A stretch of 54,180 nucleotides of DNA from JAENVT01 sp031430695 (GTDB lineage Bacteria > Actinomycetota > Acidimicrobiia > Acidimicrobiales > Ilumatobacteraceae), in contig JANPBZ010000009.1 of NCBI GenBank assembly GCA_031430695.1, forward strand, positions 1 to 54,180, read 5' to 3'. Positions 25,263-33,419 of this stretch are shown in pieces. Made by a program: the position numbers and the translations under genes. How positions within the stretch are numbered: the first letter of the stretch is position 1; each line of letters starts with the position of its first letter. Below the pieces are notes generated by a model. That model was given only the letters and a program-made list of their open reading frames with translations. It ran no database searches and was not told the DNA's origin.

Positions 25263-25276
25263 TCGAGCGTCGTCGA

Positions 25277-26041
25277 ATGCCTGCGACGCAGTCACCTCGG
25301 CACCCCGACTTTGTGTCCGTGGTGCTCGAGCCGCTGGCCAAGCGGCGGATGGCCGGTGAGGCTGGCGCGAAACTGTCGAACGAGCTGTACAACTCGCTGC
25401 ACACCTGGGCGGTTGCATTCGCGGGCGCGCAGTATGCACGTCTCCCTGCCCATGCGGACCGCAACGAGGTGCTGTCGCAAGTGCTGCGCCTCACGTGGGA
25501 TGCCTGCACCCGGATCGATTGGGACAGGTGCGAGGTCTGGCCGGCGTTTCTCGAGAGCAAGGTCAGCCGGGCGCGGATCGAAGCTGCCCGGTGCGACGAT
25601 TGGCTGAGCAGGCGTGAGCGCGTTCGTCGGCGGCACTTCCAAGGCGAAGTGGCACGATGCGAGCAGGTCGAACAGCGCTCGCTGACACCTGCTGAACGGC
25701 AAGCGGTTGCCCGGGCCGTGGCGCCGGACACGACGCGCGTCGAGTGGGCCAAGGCCGTGCTCGAATCACGCCATCCTTCGACCGTCGCCGTGGTCCCGGA
25801 CGTCGTCGAAGGAACCACCGTCGAAGACGAGGTCGAGGGCCAGGAGCTCCGGCGAATCCGAGTCGGTTGTCTCACGGAGTGGCTGGGGATCGTGAAGAAG
25901 CGCAACGAAGGGCTCGCAGCGGACCTCTCGAAGTGGATGGCCGTGAATGACTTCGGCGATCATGACCTGCCGGCGCGCCTGGCACATCGTCTGGAGCCGT
26001 ACACGCCACTGCTGCTGGCCATGCTCGGTGATGCCGCATGA
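25277..26041 (+). CDS. Divergent sigma-70-like or DNA-binding regulatory protein
   Basis: A 254-residue soluble, mostly helical and basic protein that I do not recognise with certainty. I set the start at ATG 25277 ('MPATQSPRHPDFVSVVLEPL') because the 39 codons upstream look non-coding and cover a hairpin/T-run. The middle reads 'QVLRLTWDACTRIDWDRCEV' then 'ARIEAARCDDWLSRRERVRR', which recalls the region 2-3 boundary of FliA/WhiG-type sigma factors ('R-x-R-G-A...D-W-x-R-x-x-R'), but the core recognition elements are not clear. The stop overlaps the next gene by ATGA. The position between an ECF sigma operon and the pilus locus suggests regulation of one of them. Confidence 0.45.
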   Translation: MPATQSPRHPDFVSVVLEPLAKRRMAGEAGAKLSNELYNSLHTWAVAFAGAQYARLPAHADRNEVLSQVLRLTWDACTRIDWDRCEVWPAFLESKVSRARIEAARCDDWLSRRERVRRRHFQGEVARCEQVEQRSLTPAERQAVARAVAPDTTRVEWAKAVLESRHPSTVAVVPDVVEGTTVEDEVEGQELRRIRVGCLTEWLGIVKKRNEGLAADLSKWMAVNDFGDHDLPARLAHRLEPYTPLLLAMLGDAA

Positions 26042-26469
26042 CTGCGGCGGCCGCCACCGTCTTGCACTGTCAATCTTGTGGTGCTCGGCTGGCCCGTGAC
26101 AACCGGGGGACGATCTGCTCTCCGTGTCGCCGCACCGAGATCGAGCGCGCAGCTCACAATGGCTTCGTCGCGGCCAACGAAAACTTGCGGATCAAAGCCG
26201 TCTTCGACAGCGCAGGGCTGTACGGCGTGGCCGACCAGCTCGATTGCGATCCTGAGGACGCGCTCGAACTGTTGCTGAATGCGCAGCTCCTTCCGTTCAT
26301 CTCGTCGTCGCGGCGCGCTCTGCTGCATCAACTCGTCGCACTGCGAGACCTGTCGCATGTCGATGCTGCCGAAACGTTGAGCATCAGTCGTTGGACCGTC
26401 GCGACGTACCGGAGCCAGCTCGGGATCGAACGCCATCCATCCTCATGCGCTCGGCGCGTCGAGCGGTGA
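26038..26469 (+). CDS. Zinc-ribbon/helix-turn-helix protein
   Basis: A 143-residue protein. The N-terminus has a four-Cys zinc ribbon, 'LHCQSCGARLARDNRGTICS' then 'PCRR' (CxxC...CxxC spaced by 13 residues). The C-terminal half ends with a helix-turn-helix, 'LSHVDAAETLSISRWTVATY' then 'RSQLGIERH', typical of small DNA-binding regulators. The middle ('GVADQLDCDPEDALELLLNA') could be another helical module. It overlaps the previous gene (ATGA at 26038-26041) and is followed after 7 bp by a small basic protein, so the three form one operon. The family is not recognised; a transcription regulator is inferred. Confidence 0.6.
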   Translation: MTAAAATVLHCQSCGARLARDNRGTICSPCRRTEIERAAHNGFVAANENLRIKAVFDSAGLYGVADQLDCDPEDALELLLNAQLLPFISSSRRALLHQLVALRDLSHVDAAETLSISRWTVATYRSQLGIERHPSSCARRVER

Positions 26470-26476
26470 GGCCACG

Positions 26477-26740
26477 GTGATGGGCCGGGGCAGCCGCGCC
26501 TTTCGAAGAAAGGCAAGCATCACCCATGACGGCAATCTCACCGATGTCGAGTTTGCCGAACTGCTCGATCCGATCGCACCCGAGCACGTGCAGGTCGAGA
26601 TTGCGACCGAGCCAATCGCGGACGAGGTGTCGATACCGGTCGCGGACGTTGTGCCGGTCACGTCACGGTTTGCGGATACCGGCATCGACGACGATCGCCT
26701 CCCGGTCCGTCCGGCAAAGCGTCGTTCATCGCGGCGTTGA
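26477..26740 (+). CDS. Small hypothetical protein
   Basis: An 87-residue protein starting at GTG 26477 or ATG 26480, 7 bp after the zinc-ribbon/HTH gene. Both ends are basic ('MMGRGSRAFRRKASITHDG' and 'RPAKRRSSRR'), and the middle is acidic ('LTDVEFAELLDPIAPEHVQV'). There is no membrane segment or cysteine. It may complete the regulatory operon. It ends 5 bp before the convergent end of the last pilus-operon gene. Function unknown. Confidence 0.5.
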   Translation: MMGRGSRAFRRKASITHDGNLTDVEFAELLDPIAPEHVQVEIATEPIADEVSIPVADVVPVTSRFADTGIDDDRLPVRPAKRRSSRR

Positions 26741-26745
26741 GAGGC

Positions 26746-27603
26746 TCAGCCGGTCGAGGCCGGCCACCGTGAAGGGTCCGAAGGTCGAACCGACGCTGCG
26801 AATCGGTCGCCTGATCCGTCACACGCCCCGCGCACCTGCTGAAGAGCGGCGAGCACGTCCATGCCGGTAGCGATGATCTCCTCGCTGGCATGAGCTTCGG
26901 AGATTCCGGCGACGTCGGCCCGTATGCCGCCGGCGTCGAGTGCGGCGACCCCGAGCAGCGCGCGAGCAAGCACGGGGTCGTTGAGCTTCGCACCGTACGC
27001 GGGCAGGATGTCTTCGATCCACGTGCGCGTGCGGTAGGCCGTGCCGTACTCGTGGCGGAGCTCGGCAAGTACTTCGCTGATCTGGCCGGTCAACGACGGG
27101 AGGTCGAGTGCGACGGGTGGTCGTTCGGCAGGGGGAAGCGGCTCTGCGGTAAGGATCGGCTCCCAAGTGGGGATCGGCTCTGCAGCAGGGAGTCGCTTCT
27201 TGGTCACGGTGCGTCGTTGGGCGGGTTCGGTCGCGACGTGGCGTCGGCGACTGACGACTCCCACCAGCACCAGAGCACCGCCGAGTGCTCCGATCGCGAC
27301 TTCCGACAGCGCCGGCAGATCGACGAGCTTCACGAAGGCTGAACCGACCGACACCAAGATCCCCCCGAGGCCGGCGGCGACGATGAGTTCGCCCCGATGC
27401 GTACTGGTGAGCGACGTCGTCGGCCGTGGGGTCGACGACGGATGGGCGGGTAGCGACGATGTGTCACTGGGGTCCAGTACGACACGAGCCGCCGGATCGG
27501 GCGCCGGCCACTGGCCGGGTCGACTCATCAACATGGTCGATCGTCGATGGCCTTCGACGTGTCGGCCCGTGCGCCCGGCCTTGGAGTGTGCTTTGTGTTT
27601 CAT
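26746..27603 (-). CDS. Hypothetical membrane protein at the end of the pil operon
   Basis: A 285-residue protein starting at ATG 27603 with GGAG 7-8 bp upstream, 13 bp after the pilC stop. A basic, Pro/Ser-rich cytoplasmic N-terminus (about 70 residues) precedes two hydrophobic helices ('LIVAAGLGGILVSVGSAFVK' and 'VAIGALGGALVLVGVVSRRR'). Next is a Glu/Pro-rich spacer with a repeated pattern ('AEPIPTWEPILTAEPLPPAE'), then a helical domain ('GQISEVLAELRHEYGTAYRT' onward). I do not recognise the family. Its place suggests an accessory of the pilus platform, for example coupling PilC or PilM to the envelope, but that is inference. Confidence 0.6.
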   Translation of the reverse strand: MKHKAHSKAGRTGRHVEGHRRSTMLMSRPGQWPAPDPAARVVLDPSDTSSLPAHPSSTPRPTTSLTSTHRGELIVAAGLGGILVSVGSAFVKLVDLPALSEVAIGALGGALVLVGVVSRRRHVATEPAQRRTVTKKRLPAAEPIPTWEPILTAEPLPPAERPPVALDLPSLTGQISEVLAELRHEYGTAYRTRTWIEDILPAYGAKLNDPVLARALLGVAALDAGGIRADVAGISEAHASEEIIATGMDVLAALQQVRGACDGSGDRFAASVRPSDPSRWPASTG

Positions 27604-27616
27604 GGGAGAACTCCGC

Positions 27617-28837
27617 TCATTTCACGAGATTGATGATCTGGAACATCGGCAGGTACAAGGCCACGACCATGCCGCCGACGGTGATGCCCATCACGACCAT
27701 GAGCAACGGTTCGATCAGCGAGGTCAACGAATCGACCGTTGCCGACACCTCGGCGTCGTAGAACTCGCCGATCTTGTCGAGCATCTCGTCGAGGGCGCCG
27801 GTCTCTTCGCCCACGGCCATCATCTGCACCACCATCTCCGGGAAGACGGGGTGGTTCATCAACGCCGCCGACACCGACTCACCCACGCGCACACGCTCGC
27901 GGGCTTCGTTGATCGCCTCGGCTACCACTGCGTTGCCGGCGGTGTCGGCAACGATGTCGAGTGCCTCCATGATCGAGACACCCGAGCGGGCCAGCGCCGC
28001 GAGCGTCTGACAGAACCGAGCGATCGCCGTCTTCTGCACGATCGTGCCGGCGATCGGCAGGCGAAGTTTGATCCGGTCGAACGTCAACCGACCACCTGGG
28101 GTCGCCTTCCAACGCTTCAACCCGACGACACCACCGACGGTGCCGATCGCGATGGCCCACCAGGCGCTGGTGAGGAAGTCCGACACGGCGATGAGCATCC
28201 GCGTGGGCAGTGGCAACACGCCACCGAGATCGTCGTACATGGCCTCGAACATCGGGACGATGAACAGCAGCATCGCCGAGACGATGACCACGATGATGCC
28301 CCCCACGGCGATCGGATACGACATCGCCGACTTCACTCGCCGCCGAAGCTCGAGCTGCTTCTCGAGCATCGTCGCCAGCTGCAGCAACACCATGTCGAGC
28401 ATCCCGCCGACCTCGCCGGAGCGCACCATGGCGATGTACACGGTTGGGAAGACCTTGGGATGCTTGGAGATGGCCTGCGAGAACGACAACCCGCGTTCGA
28501 TGTCGCCGCGCATGGTGGTGATCACGGCGGACAGTGCTTTCGACTCGGTCTGATCGGCCAGGATGCTCAGCGCCCGAATCAGGGTCAACCCGGCGGCGAC
28601 CATCGTTGCCAGCTGCCTGGAGAAGATCACGATCGCGCGCAGGCTGACTTTGCCGTCGCCGCCGCGTGCGCTGACGTCCGATGTCAGTTTGGACTTGCCC
28701 CGGGCGATGACCGAAACAGGCACGTAACCCAGCTCGCGGAGCTTGGCCACGACGAGCTGCTCGCTCTGGCCCTCGATGCTGCCCTTGTGGACGGTGCCGG
28801 CCCTGTCGCGCACCTTGTAGGCATAGGTGGTGCTCAT
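27617..28837 (-). CDS. pilC: Type IV pilus platform protein
   Basis: A 406-residue inner-membrane platform protein of the type II secretion F/PilC family, on which the motor ATPases act. It has two repeated cytoplasmic domains: 'FSRQLATMVAAGLTLIRALS' for the first and 'RFCQTLAALARSGVSIMEAL' for the second. Each ends with the family glycine motif ('MVRSGEVGGMLDMVLLQLA' and 'MMAVGEETGALDEMLDKIGE'). Three membrane segments follow the usual pattern, including the C-terminal 'LIEPLLMVVMGITVGGMVVA'. An N-terminal leader ('YAYKVRDRAGTVHKGSIEGQ') is typical. The ATG overlaps the pilT stop (28834-28837). Confidence 0.95.
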   Translation of the reverse strand: MSTTYAYKVRDRAGTVHKGSIEGQSEQLVVAKLRELGYVPVSVIARGKSKLTSDVSARGGDGKVSLRAIVIFSRQLATMVAAGLTLIRALSILADQTESKALSAVITTMRGDIERGLSFSQAISKHPKVFPTVYIAMVRSGEVGGMLDMVLLQLATMLEKQLELRRRVKSAMSYPIAVGGIIVVIVSAMLLFIVPMFEAMYDDLGGVLPLPTRMLIAVSDFLTSAWWAIAIGTVGGVVGLKRWKATPGGRLTFDRIKLRLPIAGTIVQKTAIARFCQTLAALARSGVSIMEALDIVADTAGNAVVAEAINEARERVRVGESVSAALMNHPVFPEMVVQMMAVGEETGALDEMLDKIGEFYDAEVSATVDSLTSLIEPLLMVVMGITVGGMVVALYLPMFQIINLVK

Positions 28838-30003
28838 CGACCACCGGCCTCGGTCGTCTTCATACCGAGCAGGCTGCGCAGGTCATCGGAGCTTGCGGCA
28901 CGTTCCAGCGCTGCGTCGAGAGTGACTCGGTGCGACCTGACGAGGTCGGCCAGGTTCTGATCCATCGTCACCATGCCGTACTTCGCGCCGGCCTGCATCT
29001 GGCTGGCCAGCTGATAGCCCTTGCGTTCGCGGATCAGGTTGCGCACCGCCGGTGTGGCGATCAGGATCTCCGCGGCGGCGACCCGGCTGCGACCGTCAGC
29101 GGACGGGAGGAGCTGCTGCGTCACCACGGCCTGCAATGTCGTGGCCAGCATCACCCGGATCTGACCCTGCTGATCGGGTGGGAACACGTCGACGATGCGA
29201 TCGACCGTCTGCGGCGCAGATTGCGTGTGCAGGGTGGCGAAGACGAGGTGGCCGGTCTCGGCTGCAGTGAGGGCCATGTGGATGGTCTCCAGGTCGCGCA
29301 TCTCACCGACCAGGATCACGTCGGGGTCCTCACGCAGTGCCCGCTTCAGCGCCGACGCGAAGCTGTTGGTGTCCTCGCCGACCTCGCGCTGGTTGACGAT
29401 CGCCATCTTGTGGGTGTAGAGGAACTCGATCGGGTCCTCGCACGACAAGATGTGCACCGGCTTGGTCTGGTTGATGATGTCGAGCAGTGATGCGAGTGTC
29501 GTCGACTTCCCGGATCCCGTCGGACCAGTGACCAGCACCAAACCGCGAGGCAGGTCTGCAAAGGTCCGGATCACAGCCGGAAGGTGCAGCGAGTCGAAGT
29601 CGGGAATCTTGAACGGAATGGTACGCAGCACGGCTCCGATGGCGCCACGCTGGCGGAACACGTTCATCCTGAACCGGCTCTTGCCGGGGATCGCGTAGCT
29701 CGTGTCGAGTTCGAGTTCGTGCGTGAACGCTTCGATCTTGCGCTCGTTCAAGATCGCGAACACCAGGCGCTCGATCATCGCGCCGTGGAGGATGCCGTAC
29801 CCCTCGAGCGGCCGCAGCACTCCATTGACACGCACGGTGGGTGGTGCGCCCGCAGCCAGGTGCAGGTCGGACCCGTTGAGCAGCAGACACTGCTCCAGCA
29901 GTTCGTCGATGTCGTGGGGGATCCTCGGCGTGAACTCGGCCGGCGGTGCGAGCACCGAGGCCGACATGGCGACGGCGGAGCCGTTCTGATCAGGCAACAA
30001 CAC
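28834..30003 (-). CDS. pilT: Pilus retraction ATPase
   Basis: A 389-residue cytoplasmic hexameric ATPase of the PilT type, which powers pilus retraction and twitching. The N-terminal domain reads 'LLEQCLLLNGSDLHLAAGAP'. Walker A is 'LVTGPTGSGKSTTLASLLD', the Walker B region is 'DPDVILVGEMRDLETIHMAL', and the His box is 'AAETGHLVFATLHTQSAPQT'. The family AIRNLIRE motif appears as 'PAVRNLIRERKGYQL'. The start is a GTG at 30003 preceded by GGAGG at good spacing, overlapping pilB by 14 bp. A retraction ATPase points to dynamic type IVa pili rather than Tad pili. Confidence 0.95.
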   Translation of the reverse strand: MLLPDQNGSAVAMSASVLAPPAEFTPRIPHDIDELLEQCLLLNGSDLHLAAGAPPTVRVNGVLRPLEGYGILHGAMIERLVFAILNERKIEAFTHELELDTSYAIPGKSRFRMNVFRQRGAIGAVLRTIPFKIPDFDSLHLPAVIRTFADLPRGLVLVTGPTGSGKSTTLASLLDIINQTKPVHILSCEDPIEFLYTHKMAIVNQREVGEDTNSFASALKRALREDPDVILVGEMRDLETIHMALTAAETGHLVFATLHTQSAPQTVDRIVDVFPPDQQGQIRVMLATTLQAVVTQQLLPSADGRSRVAAAEILIATPAVRNLIRERKGYQLASQMQAGAKYGMVTMDQNLADLVRSHRVTLDAALERAASSDDLRSLLGMKTTEAGGR

Positions 30004-31528
30004 GTGACACCTCCGAAAGCGTGGTGAGTCCCAGCGCGACCTTGGCCAGCCCGTCGCTGCGCAAATCCATCATTCCCTGGCTGGCGGCGACGCGGCGTAC
30101 GTCCTCGGACGAGGCGCGGCTGACGACGAGCTTGTCGAGCTCCTCCGACATCAGCATCACCTCGTGGATCGCCAGCCGTCCGCGGTATCCGGTCCCGCCG
30201 CACTGCGAGCAGCCGACGCCTCGGTAGAACACGAGATCTTCGATCGACACCCGCGAGAAATCCCACTTGGCGGCGCTGAGCTCCAGCTCGGTGGGAACGA
30301 AGGGAATCTTGCATCGGTCGCACAGGCGTCGCGCCAGACGCTGAGCCAGCACGCAGTCGACCGCGGAGGTGACGAGGAACGGTTCGATGCCCATCTCGAT
30401 CAGTCGGAGCGGAGTGGAAGGCGCATCGTTGGTGTGCAGCGTCGTCAGCACCAGGTGCCCGGTGAGGGCGGCCTCGATGGCGATGACGCCGGTCTCGCGG
30501 TCGCGGATCTCGCCGACGAGGATGATGTCGGGGTCCTGGCGCAGGATCGAGCGCAGTGCGTTGGCGAACGTGAGCCCGGCCTTCGGATTCGTCTGCACCT
30601 GGTTGACGTTGGCCAGCCGGTACTCGACCGGGTCTTCGACCGTGACGATGTTGCGCGATTCGAGGTTGAGCAGGTTGAGGGTTGCGTAGAGCGTGGTCGT
30701 CTTGCCGGAGCCGGTGGGCCCAGTGACCAGGATCGCGCCGTAGGGCTTGCGGAACGAGTGCTCGTACTGGGCGAGTTGTGACGGCAGGAAGCCGAGGCTC
30801 GCCAACGACTGCACGCTGCTGGCCCGATCGAGGATTCGCATCACGATCTTCTCGCCGTGCACGGTGGGCAGCGTGGAGACACGCAGGTCGACGACTGCAC
30901 CGTCGACCGTCAAGCTGATGCGACCGTCCTTGGGCACACGCCGTTCGGCGATGTCGATGTCGGCCATCACCTTCAGGCGCGAGATCACACCGGGGATGAT
31001 CGCTCGCGGCTGGCGCATACGCTCGTGGAGCACGCCGTCGATGCGATAGCGGATCCGCAGGTCGTGCTCGGTCGGCTCGACGTGGATGTCGGACGCCCGT
31101 TCCTGCACGGCCTGCAGGATGATCAGGTTCACGAACTTGACGATGGGTGCTTCCTCGACGACGGCGCGCAGAGTGGCCAAATCCTGTTGCTCGTCGAACG
31201 AGTCGTCGACCACGATCTGGGCGACGTTGTTGACTTCCTGGTCGAGTTTGCGGCGTTCACCGAGCAGGTCGGCCAACTGCGTCGGGGTGATCGCGACTCG
31301 CGTGAACCGCTCGTCGAGCAACGCTCGCAGGTCATCGACCGCCCGAAGATCGCCCGGATTGACCATGCCGACGATCAGCTCGCCGTTCTCGCGGCGCAAC
31401 GGCACGGCCTGGTAGCGGTGACCCATGTGCTCGGGCAGCAGTCCCCGCAACGCCGGATCGCTCAACTCCGCCCCCGGCGGAGGCCCTTCTGTGGTGTCCA
31501 CAGGGGTCGGGAGCGTCGTTGCATCCAT
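29990..31528 (-). CDS. pilB: Pilus extension ATPase
   Basis: A 512-residue GspE/PilB-type assembly ATPase. The N-terminal domain ('PALRGLLPEHMGHRYQAVPL') is the MshEN/GspE-N type, a domain that binds cyclic di-GMP in some homologues. The core has 'ERASDIHVEPTEHDLRIRYR', Walker A 'VTGPTGSGKTTTLYATLNLL', Asp box 'RNIVTVEDPVEYRLANVNQV', Walker B 'DPDIILVGEIRDRETGVIAI', and a tetracysteine zinc loop (CDRC...CSQC, with 'GGTGYRGRLAIHEVM'). I use the ATG at 31528 because the frame upstream to 31657 runs into the pilX-like gene. It overlaps pilT by 14 bp. The 59-bp gap before it includes a GAAAAGGGG stretch, also present ahead of pilA. Confidence 0.95.
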   Translation of the reverse strand: MDATTLPTPVDTTEGPPPGAELSDPALRGLLPEHMGHRYQAVPLRRENGELIVGMVNPGDLRAVDDLRALLDERFTRVAITPTQLADLLGERRKLDQEVNNVAQIVVDDSFDEQQDLATLRAVVEEAPIVKFVNLIILQAVQERASDIHVEPTEHDLRIRYRIDGVLHERMRQPRAIIPGVISRLKVMADIDIAERRVPKDGRISLTVDGAVVDLRVSTLPTVHGEKIVMRILDRASSVQSLASLGFLPSQLAQYEHSFRKPYGAILVTGPTGSGKTTTLYATLNLLNLESRNIVTVEDPVEYRLANVNQVQTNPKAGLTFANALRSILRQDPDIILVGEIRDRETGVIAIEAALTGHLVLTTLHTNDAPSTPLRLIEMGIEPFLVTSAVDCVLAQRLARRLCDRCKIPFVPTELELSAAKWDFSRVSIEDLVFYRGVGCSQCGGTGYRGRLAIHEVMLMSEELDKLVVSRASSEDVRRVAASQGMMDLRSDGLAKVALGLTTLSEVSRVVA

Positions 31529-31587
31529 CAGTCGCTTGTGTCGGCCACTACGAGCCCGCGTAGGGAAAGAAGTCCCCTTTTCGGCTC

Positions 31588-32919
31588 TCAGGCGCCGGTG
31601 ATCTCCCGGGTCGATATGTTGCGGATCGTGAAGCTCTGGGGATTTGCGCTGGTCCAATCGAAGCCCGGCGCCGAGACCGGGGCGTAGGTGATCAGACTGT
31701 GTGCTCCAAGGATCACGTTGCCGCCCGCGTAGAGAACGCCGGTGTACGTCGAGGAGTTCTTCGCATCGAAGTTGCCGTTCGTGTACACCAACGTCGACAC
31801 GGTCGTCGGGATCGTCAGGTTGTTGCTCATCAGCGCGTTGCCCCGAACAACGATCACCAACTGCACGCTCACGCCTGCTGCGGCGTAGTTCGACACCGTT
31901 CCGGGCATCGTGAAGTTCCCGGATACCACGATGGTCGTGTCGCCCGTCAGCCGAAGCGAGTCCGACTTCTTGAACTCGGCATCGCCCGACACGTTGAAAA
32001 CGCCTTGGATCGGGTTCTTAGCCGCCGTGACCAAGGCTGAGCCGCTGTTGTCGACTGCCACGACGGGCAGGTAGTTGGCTGGGTTGTAGGTGAAGACGGG
32101 GAGGTTCTCGAGTGGTACGAGTGGGGGAGGCGAGTGCTGGATGCACGAGCCCTGCACCTTCGGTGTTGGGCAACCGCTCGTACCGATGTTGCCACCGGCT
32201 TGGGCGATGTCGCGAATGGTGCCCCCTGTGGTGATGTTGCCACCGGCGTAGACGCTGCCATACACGTCGGTCGAACTGTTCGACACGCTGACGTTGCCGT
32301 TGGCGCGAAGAGTGCCAGTGATCTTCTGGTTCGAGCCGGTCACGATGCTGCCACGGGCAGACACGTTTCCGATGTAGTCCTGCGAGTTGCCCAGCGTGAT
32401 GTCGCCGCCGGTGTACATGTCGCCAACCACTGACGATGCCGACCCGTCGCCATAGTTGCCGCTGGCGTAGACGCCATACGAGAAGGTCAGGGGATCGAGG
32501 TCGACAACCTGTCGCACCGTGCGCATCGACTTGGGCGAGGCCTTCGTCGGGGCGTAGCCGTAGGAGGTCAGTATTCGACGAAAGCCGCCGACGGTCGAGT
32601 CGATCGCGACCAACACCTCGAACTGCGCTGCGCCGTCGGGCAGAGTCACCAAACCGCTGCCGCTATATGCGGCATTGTTGGTCAACGCCGAGTTGGCGAT
32701 GACCGCGCCGGACATTGCCGCGTCGATGGCATTTTGGCGGTGGCGATCCCCGTTCGACGCCGTACTCTCGCGATCGGTGAGCGACAGCATCACGGTGGCG
32801 AGGGCGAAGACGACCACCGAGATGATCGCCGCCATCACCATGACCGATCCGCGATCCGTTGCCGGCTGAGGCAACGTCTTCCCCTGTCGGCGCTTGCGTT
32901 GGTTCAGCATGGTCTCCAT
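31588..32919 (-). CDS. PilX-like pilus protein with 18-residue repeat domain
   Basis: A 443-residue envelope protein whose N-terminus resembles PilX: 'DRGSVMVMAAIISVVVFALA' is a membrane helix after a Gly, without the Glu5 of true pilins. Residues 150-240 hold five consecutive repeats of 18-19 residues, such as 'VYASGNYGDGSASSVVGD', 'MYTGGDITLGNSQDYIGN' and 'VSARGSIVTGSNQKITGT'. Related segments recur near the C-terminus ('YTGVLYAGGNVILGAHS'). The Gly/Asn/Val pattern suggests a short beta-helix like those of bactofilins. The ATG at 32919 has GGAGG 5 bp upstream and overlaps the pilW-like gene by 16 bp. It may be a pilus-tip or adhesion component. Confidence 0.75.
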   Translation of the reverse strand: METMLNQRKRRQGKTLPQPATDRGSVMVMAAIISVVVFALATVMLSLTDRESTASNGDRHRQNAIDAAMSGAVIANSALTNNAAYSGSGLVTLPDGAAQFEVLVAIDSTVGGFRRILTSYGYAPTKASPKSMRTVRQVVDLDPLTFSYGVYASGNYGDGSASSVVGDMYTGGDITLGNSQDYIGNVSARGSIVTGSNQKITGTLRANGNVSVSNSSTDVYGSVYAGGNITTGGTIRDIAQAGGNIGTSGCPTPKVQGSCIQHSPPPLVPLENLPVFTYNPANYLPVVAVDNSGSALVTAAKNPIQGVFNVSGDAEFKKSDSLRLTGDTTIVVSGNFTMPGTVSNYAAAGVSVQLVIVVRGNALMSNNLTIPTTVSTLVYTNGNFDAKNSSTYTGVLYAGGNVILGAHSLITYAPVSAPGFDWTSANPQSFTIRNISTREITGA

Positions 32920-33419
32920 GCGTTCCTCCCTGCCACGGTCGTCAAGAGATGAAACTCTCCGCCGTTCTCGGATCGAATCGGGATGTCGACCACGACGGTT
33001 CTCAACGGCGTGGTCACCTGCCTGAATGCGGTCGTCGTGAGCCCGACACCGCTGATGACCGTTCGTGGTTGCCCGAGGTTCTCGGTGCGCGTCACCGTGC
33101 CGTTGGTGATGGCGTACGTCAGCACCGCGACTTCCGTCGAGGAGAGTGTCTGGAACGTCAAGGTGTTCGCGCTCAGGTTCTCGCCGGGCGACGAGATGCA
33201 GATTGCCGACCGCAGTTCGCGGTCCAACGATGCCGACAGGAGCCTGGCAGCGTCGATGGCTTCAGCACTGCGCTCGATGCGGTTCGATGCGCTTTGCGCC
33301 AGGAAAAGTGTCGAGGCAGCGATCGTCATCCCGATCGACATCACCGCGAGCGTGATCATCAGTTCGATCAAGGTCGTGCCGCTGTCGCGGATGTCGGTGT
33401 GTGTGGGCCTGGTGTTCAT
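32904..33419 (-). CDS. PilW/PilJ-like minor pilin
   Basis: A 171-residue minor pilin. A 14-residue leader ends in 'DSG', followed by the prepilin-peptidase motif and hydrophobic helix 'TTLIELMITLAVMSIGMTIA', with Glu at position +5. The C-terminal globular part ('LLSASLDRELRSAICISSPG') fits pseudopilins of the PilW/GspJ type. The ATG at 33419 overlaps the stop of the upstream pilV-like gene (33416-33419), so the two are translationally coupled. The frame reaches upstream to 33437, but the leader would then be less typical. Confidence 0.85.
   Translation of the reverse strand: MNTRPTHTDIRDSGTTLIELMITLAVMSIGMTIAASTLFLAQSASNRIERSAEAIDAARLLSASLDRELRSAICISSPGENLSANTLTFQTLSSTEVAVLTYAITNGTVTRTENLGQPRTVISGVGLTTTAFRQVTTPLRTVVVDIPIRSENGGEFHLLTTVAGRNAWRPC

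Noticed and set aside
25160..25276. A c-di-GMP-I (GEMM) riboswitch in the 25.2-kb leader
   Set aside because: CACGC and GGCAACC pieces are similar, but the invariant GGGACGCAAAGCC segment and the tetraloop receptor are missing; I keep only an unassigned leader candidate.
27041..28960. A 639-codon plus-strand open frame opposite pilC and the last pil-operon gene
   Set aside because: It is the antisense of strongly recognisable pilC; the translation is His/Asp/Gln-rich with no family motif, a common artefact in GC-rich DNA.
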